DNA from: Cytophagales bacterium | GTDB lineage: Bacteria; Bacteroidota; Bacteroidia; Cytophagales; 172606-1 | Assembly (NCBI GenBank): GCA_030446715.1 | Contig: JAUJMU010000001.1 | Span: 225,297-289,296 of the forward strand | Length of the DNA: 64,000 bases | Direction: 5' to 3' | Shown: piece after piece, positions 42,599-52,468 of the stretch | How positions within the stretch are numbered: the stretch's first letter is position 1 | How the letters are laid out: the number at the start of each line of letters is the position of its first letter | The notes under the pieces: generated by a model | The model's input: only the letters and a program-made list of their open reading frames with translations | The model's database searches: none | Told to the model about the DNA's origin: nothing | Program-made: the position numbers and the translations under genes

Positions 42599-44426
42599 TT
42601 AAATCGCCTGCAGCTGGCTCAGTTTGCGGTAGACGCCGTTGGTCACTTCCAGCAGCTCTTCGTGGTTGCCGCGTTCCACGATTTCGCCGTTCTGAATCAC
42701 CAGAATCTGGTCGGCGCTCTGGATGGTGCTCAGGCGGTGGGCAATCACCACGGTAGTACGGCCCTGCATCAGGTTGCCCAAAGCCTCCTGCACCAGCTTT
42801 TCCGACTCCGTATCCAGCGCCGAAGTGGCTTCGTCCAGAATCAGGATGGGCGGGTTCTTGTACACAGCCCGGGCAATGGCCAGCCGCTGGCGCTGTCCGC
42901 CGGAAAGCCTGGTGCCCCGGTCGCCGATGTTGGTCCCGTAGCCGTCATCCGTACGGATAATAAACTCGTGCGCATTGGCAATCCGGGCGGCCCTCTCTAC
43001 CTGTTCGGGCGTGGCATCGGGATCGCCGAAGGCAATGTTGTTGAATACGGTGTCGTTGAAAAGGATGGATTCCTGCGTAACGATGCCCAGGTGCTGACGG
43101 AGCGACTCTACGGTGCAGTCGCGGATGTCGGTGCCGTCAATGAGTACGCTGCCTTCCGACGGGTCGTAAAACCGCGTGAGCAGATCGGCAATGGTGGATT
43201 TGCCGCCACCCGAGGGCCCTACCAGGGCCACTGATGTTCCCTTCGGCAGCGAGAAGCCGACATTCCGCAGGGTTTTGCCACCCGGCTGATAGGCGAATGA
43301 AACATTGCGGAATTCCAGGCCGCTTTCAAATGAGTTCTTCTCCACCGCGCCGGGTTTGCTCCGGATGACGGGGGTGGTGTCAATGAGTTCAAACACGCGT
43401 CCGCCAGCGGCAATGCCCCGCTGCAAATGGCTGAAAGAGTTGGATATTTCTTTAATTGGTCTTAATACCTGCGAAAAAATGGCGATGTACGCAATAAAAG
43501 AGGCTGCGCCAAACTCCCCGAAAGCACCAGGGAACCGCCGTACAGCAGTATACCGGCTACTACGCTTACACCGGTAAATTCAGAAAACGGGGAAGCCAGT
43601 TCACGGCGGTTGGCAAAGCGGCGCATGGAATCGCGGTAGTGCAGATTTTCCTGCATAAACTTTCCGGATGTAGCTGAAGGCATTGAAACCTGCAATAATC
43701 CGGATACCCCCGAAAGTTTCATCCAGAATACTCATCAGTGTTCCGAGAGATGACTGCACTTCTTTGGCCTGCCCTTCAGCCGCTTGGCAATCCCTCCGAT
43801 GAACAGCCCCGATATGGGAATAATAATGAGGGTGAACAATGTCAGCTGAACTGACATAGTGAATAAAGTGATAAAATAGGCAATCAGGCTGACTGGTTCC
43901 TTGAATGCAGCATTAAATACGCTGGTGATGGAGTGTTCGACTTCCTGCACGTCGTTGGTGAGGCGCGAAAGCAAATTACCTTTCCGTTCGCTGGAAAATA
44001 GCCAAGGTCGAGTGAAACGGCCCGGTCAAATGCATCCTGCCGGAAGTTGGACACCGTGAAGGCCCGGAAATGCTCCAGCACCCGCTGGGCCAGATACCGG
44101 AACACATTGGACAGAAACACGGAAGTAACAATCACCACGCAGACAAACCCGAAGCCCTCCCATTTTGCCGTACTGCCGGATGATCTGCCCGAAGTAATAA
44201 TTGAAAGACCGGATGAAAAAGTCTGCGTTCAGTTCAAAAGCAGGCTTCCGGAGGACCTCCTGCGCTTCGGCCTGACCCAGTGTCCCGAATAAAACTCTCA
44301 TCAGCGGAATGATCAGCGTGAAGTTGACGATGCCGAATATGATGGCAAAGAGCGAAAAATGGCAAAGGGTATGGCAAACTTCTGGAGTGGACGGGCGTAT
44401 GAAAGAAGACGGAGCAGTATTTTCAT
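42599..44426 (-). pseudogene. MsbA-like ABC exporter with six frame breaks
   Basis: The ATG at 44426 starts MKILLRLLSYARPLQKFAIP. Fragments in successive frames encode the whole transmembrane domain (NFTLIIPLMRVLFGTLGQ, TSVFLSNVFRYLAQRVLEHF, LTNDVQEVEHSITSVFNAAF, PFSEFTGVSVVAGILLYGG). An intact ATPase domain follows (Walker A GPSGGGKST, LSGGQRQRLAIARAV, ILDEATSALD). Breaks fall at 44355-44359, 44163-44166, 43995-43998, 43772-43774, 43661-43663 and 43516-43519, all at short base runs. An intact protein would be a lipid flippase of about 609 residues. Sequence error is likely. Confidence 0.8.
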
Positions 44427-44637
44427 GAAAACGATAATGTGTACCGGGCAAAATAGCCTCTGGATTCAGCCGGAGCCGGCAGCCGGATCTGCTGATTCTG
44501 GTGAGTTACTGCCCCTTGCAAATATAAGTAAAATGAGGAAGGGCAGTCAGCGGGCCACCGGCTCCGGGCGTAAGGCCGGCGTCAGACCACATTGTACAGC
44601 AGCAATGGCAGCCGAAAAACAGCCGGCCGGCGTACAG

Positions 44638-45678
44638 TAAATTAACGTGAACTATGGATTAAAAAAAGACATAAAGGGCTTCAGATGAAGTAGTTTTGTA
44701 TCGACCAAAACACAAAACCCTCACCCTGTCCCTTTATGCATATCCAATTTAGTGAAATTAAACTCATCGAGCTATTCATTGATGTAGATGATCTGCTCAA
44801 AAGCTTCAAAGCGTATCAGCAGTCGCGGCAGGTGGGCCAGCCCCGCCAACCCACTCGGGTACCGGAGTTGAGTGAATCGGAGGTGTGTACGATTCTAGCG
44901 GCTTACCATCTATCGGGCTATAAGTGCTTTGAATACTACTACCGGAAGTGATCCAAAAGAGCTACTTGAGTTTTTCCAAAAGCCCCCAGCTACGAGCGGT
45001 TCCTAGTGCCGGTGAGCCGGTCTTACAAGCTCATGTGGCTGTGGTCTTTGCATTGTTGCTTGAAAGCCTCAAGGACCGGTTTGTATATCATTGACTCCAA
45101 ACGATTGGAAGTGTGCCATCTTAAAAGGGAGCATTCGCACCGGGTTTTTTGGGCTCTGCCCGCAAAGGTAAGACTTCTACAGGCTGGTTTTATGGCTTCA
45201 AAGTACACTTAGTCATCAATGACCGAGGAGAAATTGTTAACTGGACCATCACTGCGGGCAATGTGGCCGATAACAATAAGGCCCTCTTACAAAAGCTGCT
45301 CTCAGGATTGAGCGGTATTTGTCTGGCTGACAAAGGCTACTACAGCCCTTTTCGAGTGGTTCTATCAGCACAAACTCCACCTGGTAGTTAAACCAAAGCG
45401 AAACATCAAGCAAGACTGCCTTAGCCTGATTGACCATCAGCACTATCTCAAAAAGAGAGCTTTGATCGAATCGGTCAATGACTTGCTTGTATCCGTATGT
45501 GATCTGGAACACACCCGCCACCGTAAACCAGAGAACGCCTTTGCTCATATTGCCGGTGCTTTAATTGCTTACCAGTTCCTTGAGCATAAACCCGCTATTT
45601 TCATCCCTAATCACCAAGCCAACCATAACAGGGCCGCTTAACTATTCCCTTTTTTAATCCATAGTTCACGTTAAATTA
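44638..45678 (+). mobile_element. IS982-family insertion sequence with target duplication
   Basis: The element runs 44645-45671 (1027 bp). Terminal inverted repeats (44645-44666 and 45650-45671) match perfectly over 22 bases: ACGTGAACTATGGATTAAAAAA. A 7-bp target duplication TAAATTA flanks it (44638-44644 and 45672-45678). The ends and duplication are intact, which points to a recent insertion. Confidence 0.85.
44736..45641 (+). pseudogene. IS982-family transposase, frames broken
   Basis: Parts in different frames add up to one IS982 transposase: MHIQFSEIKLIELFIDVDDL, LSESEVCTILAAYHLSGYKC, YERFLVPVSRSYKLMWLW, LYIIDSKRLEVCHLKREHSH, KTSTGWFYGFKVHLVINDRG, LADKGYYSPF and LIESVNDLLVSVCDLEHTRH. 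Breaks sit near 44948, 44978-44981, 45145-45150 and 45349-45352, each at a short homopolymer. Given the intact ends, the open frame may in fact be whole in the living cell. Confidence 0.8.
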
Positions 45679-45739
45679 CCATTTCCCTGCTTACTTTTGT
45701 TCAGATCTCATTATTCCGCCATCTTTTACCAAAGACATT

Positions 45740-46759
45740 ATGCAAAACAAACATTTACCCATTCAAAAAGCAGCCAGGTACATATTGATTCCTTTCCTGC
45801 TGCTGATCGGCGGGCAGTGGCTGTCTTCCTGCGTGACGGCCCGCAAGTACGACCGGCTGCTGAGCCAGTACAACTCCCTTGCTGCCGACAGCGCGGAAAA
45901 TGCCCGGCAACGCCGCCAGTTTGAAGAAGACCGCGAACAGCTGCAGGCGCAGCTTACCCGCCTGACCGAAGAAACCAACAAACTGAAGGCCGACAGCGCC
46001 GAAGCCGGTAAGCTTTACCGCCGCAACAAGGCCCTGCTCGACGACCTTTTTGAAAAATACGAACGGCTGGACAAATCCTACAACAGTCTGCTTTCCAACA
46101 GTTCGGTTGAAGCCGGAAAACTGGCCGGCAACTTATCCCAGAAAGAAAAGGAATTACTGGCCATGGAGCAGAACCTGCTGGCCAGCAAATCGCAGGCAGA
46201 CAAGCTGAGCCTCGACCTGCAGGCCCGCGAAAAACGGGTTCAGGAGCTGGAAAAGATCCTGGCGGATAAGGAAAAAGCCGTAAATGAACTCAAAAACCGC
46301 GTCAGCAGTGCGTTGCTGGGCTTCAAGGAAGGTGACCTCACGGTAAATGTCAGGAACGGCAAGGTGTACGTGTCGCTGGCCGAACAACTGCTGTTCAAAT
46401 CGGGCAGCTACGCCGTAGACCCGCGTGGCGCAGATGCCCTGAAAAAGCTGGCAGCAGTGCTCAAAAGCCAGCAGGACGTAAACGTACTGGTGGAAGGCCA
46501 TACCGATGATGTGCCCGTTTCCGGCGGCATTGCCGGCGTGAAGAATAACTGGGACCTGAGCGTGATGCGGGCCACTTCTATTGTGGACGTACTGCTGAAG
46601 AATGGCGTGAATCCGGTAAAACTCACGGCGGCCGGCCGGGGCGAACATGTGCCCGTAGCCACCGGCAAAACCCCCGAAGCCCGGCAGAAGAACCGCCGCA
46701 CTGAGATCATCCTCACGCCTAACCTGGATGAGCTGTTTCAGCTGCTTGGGAGTAATTGA
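45740..46759 (+). CDS. OmpA-domain protein with coiled coil
   Basis: The 339-residue protein has a lipoprotein-type start (GGQWLSSC, Cys about residue 31). A long coiled coil follows (FEEDREQLQAQLTRLTEETN, ASKSQADKLSLDLQAREKRV, residues about 60-190), then an OmpA-like peptidoglycan-binding domain (VLVEGHTDDVPVSGG, NNWDLSVMRATSIVDVLL, ARQKNRRTEIIL). It probably tethers the outer membrane to the cell wall. It lies just after the IS982 element, whose insertion may have moved its promoter. Confidence 0.85.
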   Translation: MQNKHLPIQKAARYILIPFLLLIGGQWLSSCVTARKYDRLLSQYNSLAADSAENARQRRQFEEDREQLQAQLTRLTEETNKLKADSAEAGKLYRRNKALLDDLFEKYERLDKSYNSLLSNSSVEAGKLAGNLSQKEKELLAMEQNLLASKSQADKLSLDLQAREKRVQELEKILADKEKAVNELKNRVSSALLGFKEGDLTVNVRNGKVYVSLAEQLLFKSGSYAVDPRGADALKKLAAVLKSQQDVNVLVEGHTDDVPVSGGIAGVKNNWDLSVMRATSIVDVLLKNGVNPVKLTAAGRGEHVPVATGKTPEARQKNRRTEIILTPNLDELFQLLGSN

Positions 46760-46760
46760 G

Positions 46761-46874
46761 GTTGAATGGTTATATGGCTGTATGGTTAATTGTTGCATTG
46801 TTTAATTGTTAAACGGCTGATTGCTGCCCACGAGCCAATCTGCACTCAGCCATACAGCCATATAACCATTCAAC
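46761..46874. repeat. Perfect 25-bp inverted repeat in an intergenic gap
   Basis: Arms at 46761-46785 and 46850-46874 are perfectly complementary over 25 bases (GTTGAATGGTTATATGGCTG... and its inverse). Between them are AATTGTT words and a 65-bp spacer. The same words occur at 6836-6905 and 17038-17160. It lies between convergent genes (OmpA-like and copper OMP). Confidence 0.85.
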
Positions 46875-46885
46875 AATTAAACCCT

Positions 46886-48343
46886 TTAATTTCTCATCCT
46901 CATCAGGTGCGGGTAGAGGCGCAGGTAGATCTGGCCGGCTAAGGGATTCTTGCCGTAAACCGGGTACAAATCTTTGTCGGGCATATACAGGCTGCCCTGT
47001 ACACCTAGGCTCAGGTTGGTGTTATAAGCCCGCAGCACGGTATAGTTGGTGCCAATGGTCAGGGCGTTTACCGCAAATATCCGGTCGTGTTCAAACCCCG
47101 TCACCTGTAGTTCAGTGGCCGATTTCTGAATCCACTCGTAGCGGCCGTACACGGCGAAGCGGTCCAGCTGCAGGTTTGATTCAAAGGTCGCCGAGTGTTC
47201 CTTGTGGTCGCCGCCGGCATCGTTGTATCCCCAGATCAGCGCCGAAGTAAGATTGTAGTTGCCGGGCAGCAGCGGCAGCGAATGCAGCACGGAAGCCGTG
47301 GTGCGACGAACATCTTCATCGGGCTCAACCGGTTCGGGGCTCTTGAGAAAAGCCTGCGAAGCCTGCAATGCCAGCGTCGGGTGCGGATTGACAGAGAGCC
47401 GGTAAGAATAGGAGTCGAACCGGGGCTTGTCGAAACCGTAGCGGGCTTCGCCGGGTTCGCGGCCCGTAAACACCGAACCTTCCAGTTTCAAGATCTTGTA
47501 CCGCAGCCCCAGCGTGGCTACTCCGAAAGTAATGTGCGTGGCATCCTGCCAGTGGTGGCCCAGCGGCGAATCCAGATTATTCTGGCTGGAGGGCCGGTGC
47601 ATAAACGCAACGGGACCCAAAGCTGGCTCACCCGGATAAGCCAGGTACACGAAAGCATCCACATCGCGGTTAATCATGTGCGTGTAGCCCACCGAAAGCT
47701 CCGAGAACAGGTTGTGCGGGTGCTGCCGGTCTACCAGCGGCCGGCCCTGAAATGTCTCGCCGGTCTGGAACAGGAGCGGATAGCCATCTCCGCCGAACAG
47801 CGGGTCCAGCGAAAACATAGTGCTGAACCGGAACAGGCCCCGGTTGCCTACGCGCCGCTGCCCCATGCCCATCACCCAATTTGGTGCATCGATTTTACTG
47901 TCGCCGCGGGTGCCTTTATTGGTAATGTCCTGATTGTTGTAACGGAGAAACACGTTGCCGTGTACCATGTACATCCACTTGCGGCTGTGCACCATGTAGC
48001 CGTACATCGGCGAGGCGTCTGGTAGCCAGCCGGTGCCCGAACCGTTGCGGTTCATGGGCAGGTTGAGGGAAAAGCTGTGGCCCATCGGCACATTACCGGC
48101 GGTGTTCATCTCTTGCATGTGCTGCCGCGATCCGGCGGAGCCATCCATCTGCATCCCGTGGCCGGCGTGCTGTGAATTGCGGCCTTTATGCGGTGAATGG
48201 TCCATTTCCTCCTTATGGGCGGGGGCAGCGTGTTTTGCCGAATCAGCCTGCTGCTGGTGCTGGTGGTGTTCGTGCTGCGCAAGGGCGGGCCGGGCAAACA
48301 GCCCGAATATTACCAGTGAACAGGCTAAATAGTTTGATTTCAT
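46886..48343 (-). CDS. His/Met-rich outer-membrane protein of the copper module
   Basis: From ATG 48343 the 485-residue protein has a signal peptide (MKSNYLACSLVIFGLFARPALA). A His/Met-rich segment follows (EHHQHQQQADSAKHAAPAHK, HAGHGMQMDGSAGSRQHMQE), then a beta-barrel-like body rich in aromatic strands (LFRFSTMFSLDPLFGGDGYP, LNLPMNRNGSG). It is probably a metal-binding outer-membrane protein, like the CopB/PcoB idea but not a clear family member. It is the last gene of the copper module. Confidence 0.65.
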   Translation of the reverse strand: MKSNYLACSLVIFGLFARPALAQHEHHQHQQQADSAKHAAPAHKEEMDHSPHKGRNSQHAGHGMQMDGSAGSRQHMQEMNTAGNVPMGHSFSLNLPMNRNGSGTGWLPDASPMYGYMVHSRKWMYMVHGNVFLRYNNQDITNKGTRGDSKIDAPNWVMGMGQRRVGNRGLFRFSTMFSLDPLFGGDGYPLLFQTGETFQGRPLVDRQHPHNLFSELSVGYTHMINRDVDAFVYLAYPGEPALGPVAFMHRPSSQNNLDSPLGHHWQDATHITFGVATLGLRYKILKLEGSVFTGREPGEARYGFDKPRFDSYSYRLSVNPHPTLALQASQAFLKSPEPVEPDEDVRRTTASVLHSLPLLPGNYNLTSALIWGYNDAGGDHKEHSATFESNLQLDRFAVYGRYEWIQKSATELQVTGFEHDRIFAVNALTIGTNYTVLRAYNTNLSLGVQGSLYMPDKDLYPVYGKNPLAGQIYLRLYPHLMRMRN

Positions 48344-48468
48344 ATTTTGTATGGTTGATAAGCTGATGCTGATGTGCGGGAAGAGGCAGGGAAACATCCG
48401 CGCACGGATAGAACTCCCGCTGCTTCTCCTGAAGGCAGGTCCGGGGAATCAGCAGAAAGGGAGATGAT

Positions 48469-48813
48469 TTACAGGTTGCCGGCCATGCTCATCATATTCC
48501 GGCACTCTTCGGCGCAGCGGCGGCAGGCTTCGGCACACCGCTGGCAGTGGTCATGGCCGTGCTTTTCGCATTCTTCTCCGCAGGCGTCACAAACCCGGGC
48601 GCACAAATCACATATTTCGCCGGCGAAGTTGCTGTCACGGGCCATATAAGCGGCGGCCAGTGAGCAAATCTGGGCGCAGTCCATGTCGAGCCGGATGCAG
48701 CGGGCCATCATTTTTACGTGTTCCTCCTGCAGGCAGGAAGCGGCACAATGGTTACAGGCGGTTGCACAGGCCAGGCAGGCGTCAATGCAGCTTTGGAACT
48801 TCAGATTTGTCAT
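48469..48813 (-). CDS. Csp-type copper storage protein
   Basis: The 114-residue protein is a four-helix-bundle, Cys-rich protein: 19 cysteines, most in CxxxC or CxxC spacing (CIDACLACATACNHCAASC, CDLCARVCDACGEEC). There is no signal peptide, so it fits cytosolic Csp3, which holds many Cu(I) ions in its bundle. It lies between the HMA chaperone and the His/Met-rich outer-membrane protein, which makes it the buffer of this module. Confidence 0.85.
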   Translation of the reverse strand: MTNLKFQSCIDACLACATACNHCAASCLQEEHVKMMARCIRLDMDCAQICSLAAAYMARDSNFAGEICDLCARVCDACGEECEKHGHDHCQRCAEACRRCAEECRNMMSMAGNL

Positions 48814-48906
48814 AGCGGTATAAGTTTAGAGGGTTTACATAATCCTTACGTTTTTAAAGCTATCGGGTTGATGCACGGCGGAATGATATATTGACTGATC
48901 CCTTGG

Positions 48907-49116
48907 CTACAGCTTTTCCGCCTTAAAACCGGCAGTCTGCACGGCCTCTACGATGCGGCGGGGCTCCACGTCTTCAAATTCTACCGTCAGGACTTTATCC
49001 GGACTGGCAGTATCTACCTGCCACTGCCGGACGCCGTCCACGTTGTTGAGGTGGGGCGTTACCTGGGCTACGCAGCCGCCGCATTTGATGTTGGTCTTGA
49101 ATTTCAGCGTTTTCAT
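48907..49116 (-). CDS. HMA-type copper chaperone
   Basis: The 69-residue protein is a single heavy-metal-associated domain with the Cu(I) site IKCGGCV (residues 11-17), KTLKFKTNIK before it and VQTAGFKAEKL at the end. It probably hands Cu(I) to CopA, which lies upstream in the module. A word-repeat spacer and a hairpin separate it from copA. Confidence 0.85.
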   Translation of the reverse strand: MKTLKFKTNIKCGGCVAQVTPHLNNVDGVRQWQVDTASPDKVLTVEFEDVEPRRIVEAVQTAGFKAEKL

Positions 49117-49123
49117 GGGTTGT

Positions 49124-49168
49124 GGTTATTCGTTGTTAGTTATTCGTTGTTGGTTATTCGTTATTCGC
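49124..49168. repeat. Tandem GTTATTCGTTGTT repeat
   Basis: Three near-copies of a 14- to 15-base unit (GTTATTCGTTGTTA, GTTATTCGTTGTTG, GTTATTCGTTATTCG) lie just upstream of the HMA chaperone. Their complements match the AATAACGAACAACGAA words in the nuoC-yebC gap. Confidence 0.7.
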
Positions 49169-49350
49169 TTTTACTCCCCTGATCAGTACCATGTTTACGG
49201 GTTTTGTCGGACAAAGGTAAAAACCAGTGCTGCCTCCGGCTTTACATCATTCCGGCTATGGTTTATATAATTTTTTGCTGAAGCCGGGTTCAATCGTCAG
49301 CACCTTATCCTATCCTATGCAGGACTTTCTCAAAAGAGGGAACTGTTGTG

Positions 49351-49378
49351 CTGGTACAGGCGTCCACGCCTGTACCAG
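49351..49378. terminator. Hairpin of the GCGTCCACGC palindrome family, after copA
   Basis: Arms CTGGTACAGGCG (49351-49362) and CGCCTGTACCAG (49367-49378) enclose TCCA. The core GCGTCCACGC is the reverse complement of the core at 28618-28657. It lies 22 bases after the copA stop (minus strand). Confidence 0.65.
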
Positions 49379-49400
49379 TCCGGGGTGCCGGCCGGTTCTC

Positions 49401-51667
49401 TTACAGTTTCGCTGCCTTCAGCCGGAGGCTGTTGGTCACTACGAATACCGAACTTAGCGCCATGGCGGCACCGGCAATCATGGGGTTGAGCAGGAAGCCG
49501 TTGACCGGGTAAAGCAGACCGGCGGCAATGGGTATGCCGATCAGATTGTAGATAAAGGCCCAGAACAGGTTCTGCCGGATGGTTTTCACGGTCAGGCCGG
49601 AGAGCCGGAGGGCCTTCGGCACCATGTTGAGGTCGGAGGTGATCAGGGTCATTTTGGCTACGTCCATGGCAATATCGGAGCCCCGGCCCATGGCAATGCT
49701 TACGTCGGCCTGCGCCAGCGCCTGCGAATCGTTGATGCCGTCTCCGACCATGGCAACGGTTTTGCCCTGCGCCTGCAAGGTTTTGATAAAGTCAGCTTTG
49801 CCGGAAGGCATCACCTCCGCCTGGTAGTGCCGGATGCCGGCCTGCTCCGCCACGGCCCGGGCCGTCCGGGCGTTGTCGCCGGTGAGCATGTACACCTCAA
49901 TGCCCTGTGCCTGCAGCTTCGCTACGGCCTGCTGAGAGGTTTCTTTCAGGCGGTCGGCAATGGCCAGAACCGCCAGCACTTCCTTGCCCGAAGCGAAATA
50001 AATCACCGTTTTTGCCTCTTCCTGCAGCCGCTTTGCCTGCGTCTGTATGGATTCGTTCACGGGAATTTCGTAATCCTGCAGCAATTGGCGGTTGCCCACC
50101 AGATAGGTTTCGCCGCCGTAGCCGGCCTGCACGCCTTTGCCGGTAATGCTGGTGAAGTTTTGGAGGGCAAGATCGGAAGGAGATTCATTTTTAAGCCGCC
50201 GCACCACTGCCTCGGCCAGCGGGTGCTCCGAACTGACTTCAATGGCCCGCAGAATGGCAGCATACTTCTCCTGCTGCGCCTCGCCGGCCAGCCATACGAG
50301 GTCGGTTACTCCGGGCTTGCCTTCGGTGATGGTGCCGGTTTTGTCCAGCACGACCGCATTTACCCGTGGCCCAGCTCCAGACTTTCCGCGTCACGGATCA
50401 GGATGTTGCTTTGGGCACCTTTGCCGACGCCCACCATAATGGCCGTCGGCGTAGCGAGGCCCAAAGCGCAGGGGCAGGCAATGACCAGCACGGTCACCAT
50501 GGCCAGCAGGGCGTGGGTAAGGGCATTGTTGCCGCCCAGCACCATCCATGCAATGAAGCTGAGCAGGGCAATGCCAATGACCACGGGCACGAAAATACCC
50601 GCCACTCTGTCAACCAGCTTCTGCACGGGAGCTTTGCTGCCCTGCGCCTCCTGCACCATCCGGATGATCTGCGCCAGCACGGTGTCACCGCCGATTTTTC
50701 GGGCTTCCAGCCGGAAGCTGCCCTTCTGGTTCACAGTTCCGGCAAATACCTTGTCTCCGGCTTTTTTCGCAACCGGCACCGGCTCGCCGCTGATCATGCT
50801 TTCGTCTACGTACGAGCTGCCGGCTTTTACTTCGCCGTCTACCGGCACTTTTTCGCCGGGACGGACAACAATAATGTCGCCCAGGGTCACTTTCTCCACG
50901 GGAATCTCCTTTTCTGCGCCGCCGGTCACGGTCCGCACCGTTTTGGGCTGCAGCCCCATCAGCTTCTTCAGCGCCGCCGAAGTGTTGGATTTGGCCCGTT
51001 CTTCGAGCAGCTTACCCAATAGGATAAAGGCAATGATCACCGTAGCCGCTTCAAAATACACGTGCGGGTGAATGCCCCGGCTGTGCCAGAACTGTGGAAA
51101 GAAAGTCGTAAAGGCACTGAACAGGAAAGCAATGCCGGTGCTCAGCGCCACCAGCGTATCCATATTGGCCTTGCCGTGCCGGAACTGCTTGTAGGCATTG
51201 ATATAGAAGTTACGGCCCAGCCACAGCACCGGCAGCGACAGTACCATCATGATCGGATTGGCGTAAGGCATGTCCATCAGAAACATGCCGATGACCACCA
51301 CCGGCACCGACAGGATCGCCGCCCAGATGGTTTTCTTTTTCAGCGCCTGGTAATGGTTTTGGCGGGCTTCCTCCTGCTTTCCGGCAGCATTTTCCTGCTC
51401 AATAATCAGGTCGTAGCCGGCCGACTGCACGGCCTGCCGCATCTGGGGCAGGGAAATGGCGGCGGGATCATATTCCACCCAGGCATTCTGGGAGGCAAAG
51501 TTTACGCCGGCATCACGCACACCAGACTGTGCTTTCAGCATAGACTCCACGCTTACCGCACAGGCCGCGCAGGACATATCCGTGACGGGCAGCATTATTT
51601 TGGTAAAGGCTCCTTTGGCAGCCTTTTTTGTTTTTGAATTTTCGGGAATCGCTTCGTCCGTTTTCAT
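49401..51667 (-). pseudogene. copA: Copper-exporting P-type ATPase, one frame break
   Basis: From ATG 51667 the product would be about 755 residues. It has an N-terminal HMA domain ([12 protein letters not shown]), membrane helices with the CPC motif ([17 protein letters not shown]), a phosphorylation motif DKTGTITEG and GDGINDSQALAQADV. The frame breaks at CCC/GGG 50363-50365, between LELGH and [10 protein letters not shown]. One extra base restores it. It should pump Cu(I) out of the cytosol. The lesion may be a sequence error. Confidence 0.88.
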
Positions 51668-51839
51668 CTTCGTAATGGTTTGGATGAGGTAACGATGCAA
51701 AGGTAACACCGTCTGGACCCGTAGTCTTTACATAATTGACGGAGCTTGTTATACCTTTTTTGTCTTACTTCACTGTGCTTTAACATAGGTTTAGGTACGG
51801 CTGGTTCGGATTTTGCGGAGGCGGACTTTACCGGAAGGG

Positions 51840-51910
51840 GATTCTACCGCAGAGCGCAGAGGCTGGGGGGAAAATCTCTGTGTTCTCTGCGCCCCCGGCG
51901 GTTTATGTTT
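51840..51910. repeat. Spacer with CTCTGCG and GCGCAGAG words
   Basis: CCGCAGAGCGCAGAGGC is followed by inverted CTCTGTGTTCTCTGCGCC. It lies directly before the end of the HMA-AraC gene. Confidence 0.45.
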
Positions 51911-52468
51911 TTAAATTTTCTCCCGGTACTGCGAGGGAGATAAGCCGGTTACCTTCCGGAACTGATTGGAAAGGTGATGTACACTGCTGTAATTGAGCCG
52001 GAAAGCAATTTCGGTAAAAGACAAATCACTGTTCTTCAGCAAGTCCTGTACTTTGCCGACGCGCCGCCGGATCAGGTACTGCTCAAGGGTAATGCCTTCA
52101 GTTTGGGAGAAAAGGGCGCTGACGGTGCCGTAATCGGTGTGTAAGGCCTCTGTCACCATTTGGGAGAAGTTGTGATTCGCGTGGTCAGATCCGGAAAGGT
52201 GCTCCTCCACCAGTTCCTTTACCCAGGCTACGGTCCGCGACTGCTTGTCGTCCAGCAGGGAGAATCCTTCCTCCTCCAGCCGCCGGGAGACTTCTTTCAG
52301 GGAAGCGTCAGCTGTTGGAGAGGTGTAAGATACCTGGCCCAGATCAATTCCGGAAACGTTAAACCCTGCGTCCATGAAGATTTCCTTTACCGTTTCGATG
52401 CAGCGGCGGCAAACCATGCCCTTGATCCTTGCTTTTGCTTCCATCTCCATTTTTGTTTCAGATTTCAT
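51911..52468 (-). CDS. HMA-AraC fusion regulator, copy 2
   Basis: The 185-residue protein joins an N-terminal heavy-metal-associated-like domain (KGMVCRRCIETVKEIFMDAG, MxCxxC at residues about 18-23, about residues 12-75) to a C-terminal AraC DNA-binding domain (LRRRVGKVQDLLKNSDLSFT, AFRLNYSSVHHLSNQFRKVT). Its ATG overlaps the end of copy 1 by 11 bases, so the two are coupled. It lies next to copA, pointing to a Cu-responsive regulator. Metal sensing is inferred. Confidence 0.75.
   Translation of the reverse strand: MKSETKMEMEAKARIKGMVCRRCIETVKEIFMDAGFNVSGIDLGQVSYTSPTADASLKEVSRRLEEEGFSLLDDKQSRTVAWVKELVEEHLSGSDHANHNFSQMVTEALHTDYGTVSALFSQTEGITLEQYLIRRRVGKVQDLLKNSDLSFTEIAFRLNYSSVHHLSNQFRKVTGLSPSQYREKI

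Noticed and set aside
43516-44359. True decay of msbA
   Set aside because: The remaining protein has no substitutions of key residues and no in-frame stops apart from the indels; MsbA is usually essential.
49827-51071. 414-codon plus-strand open frame over copA
   Set aside because: It is antisense to the well-supported P-type ATPase and has no domain of its own.
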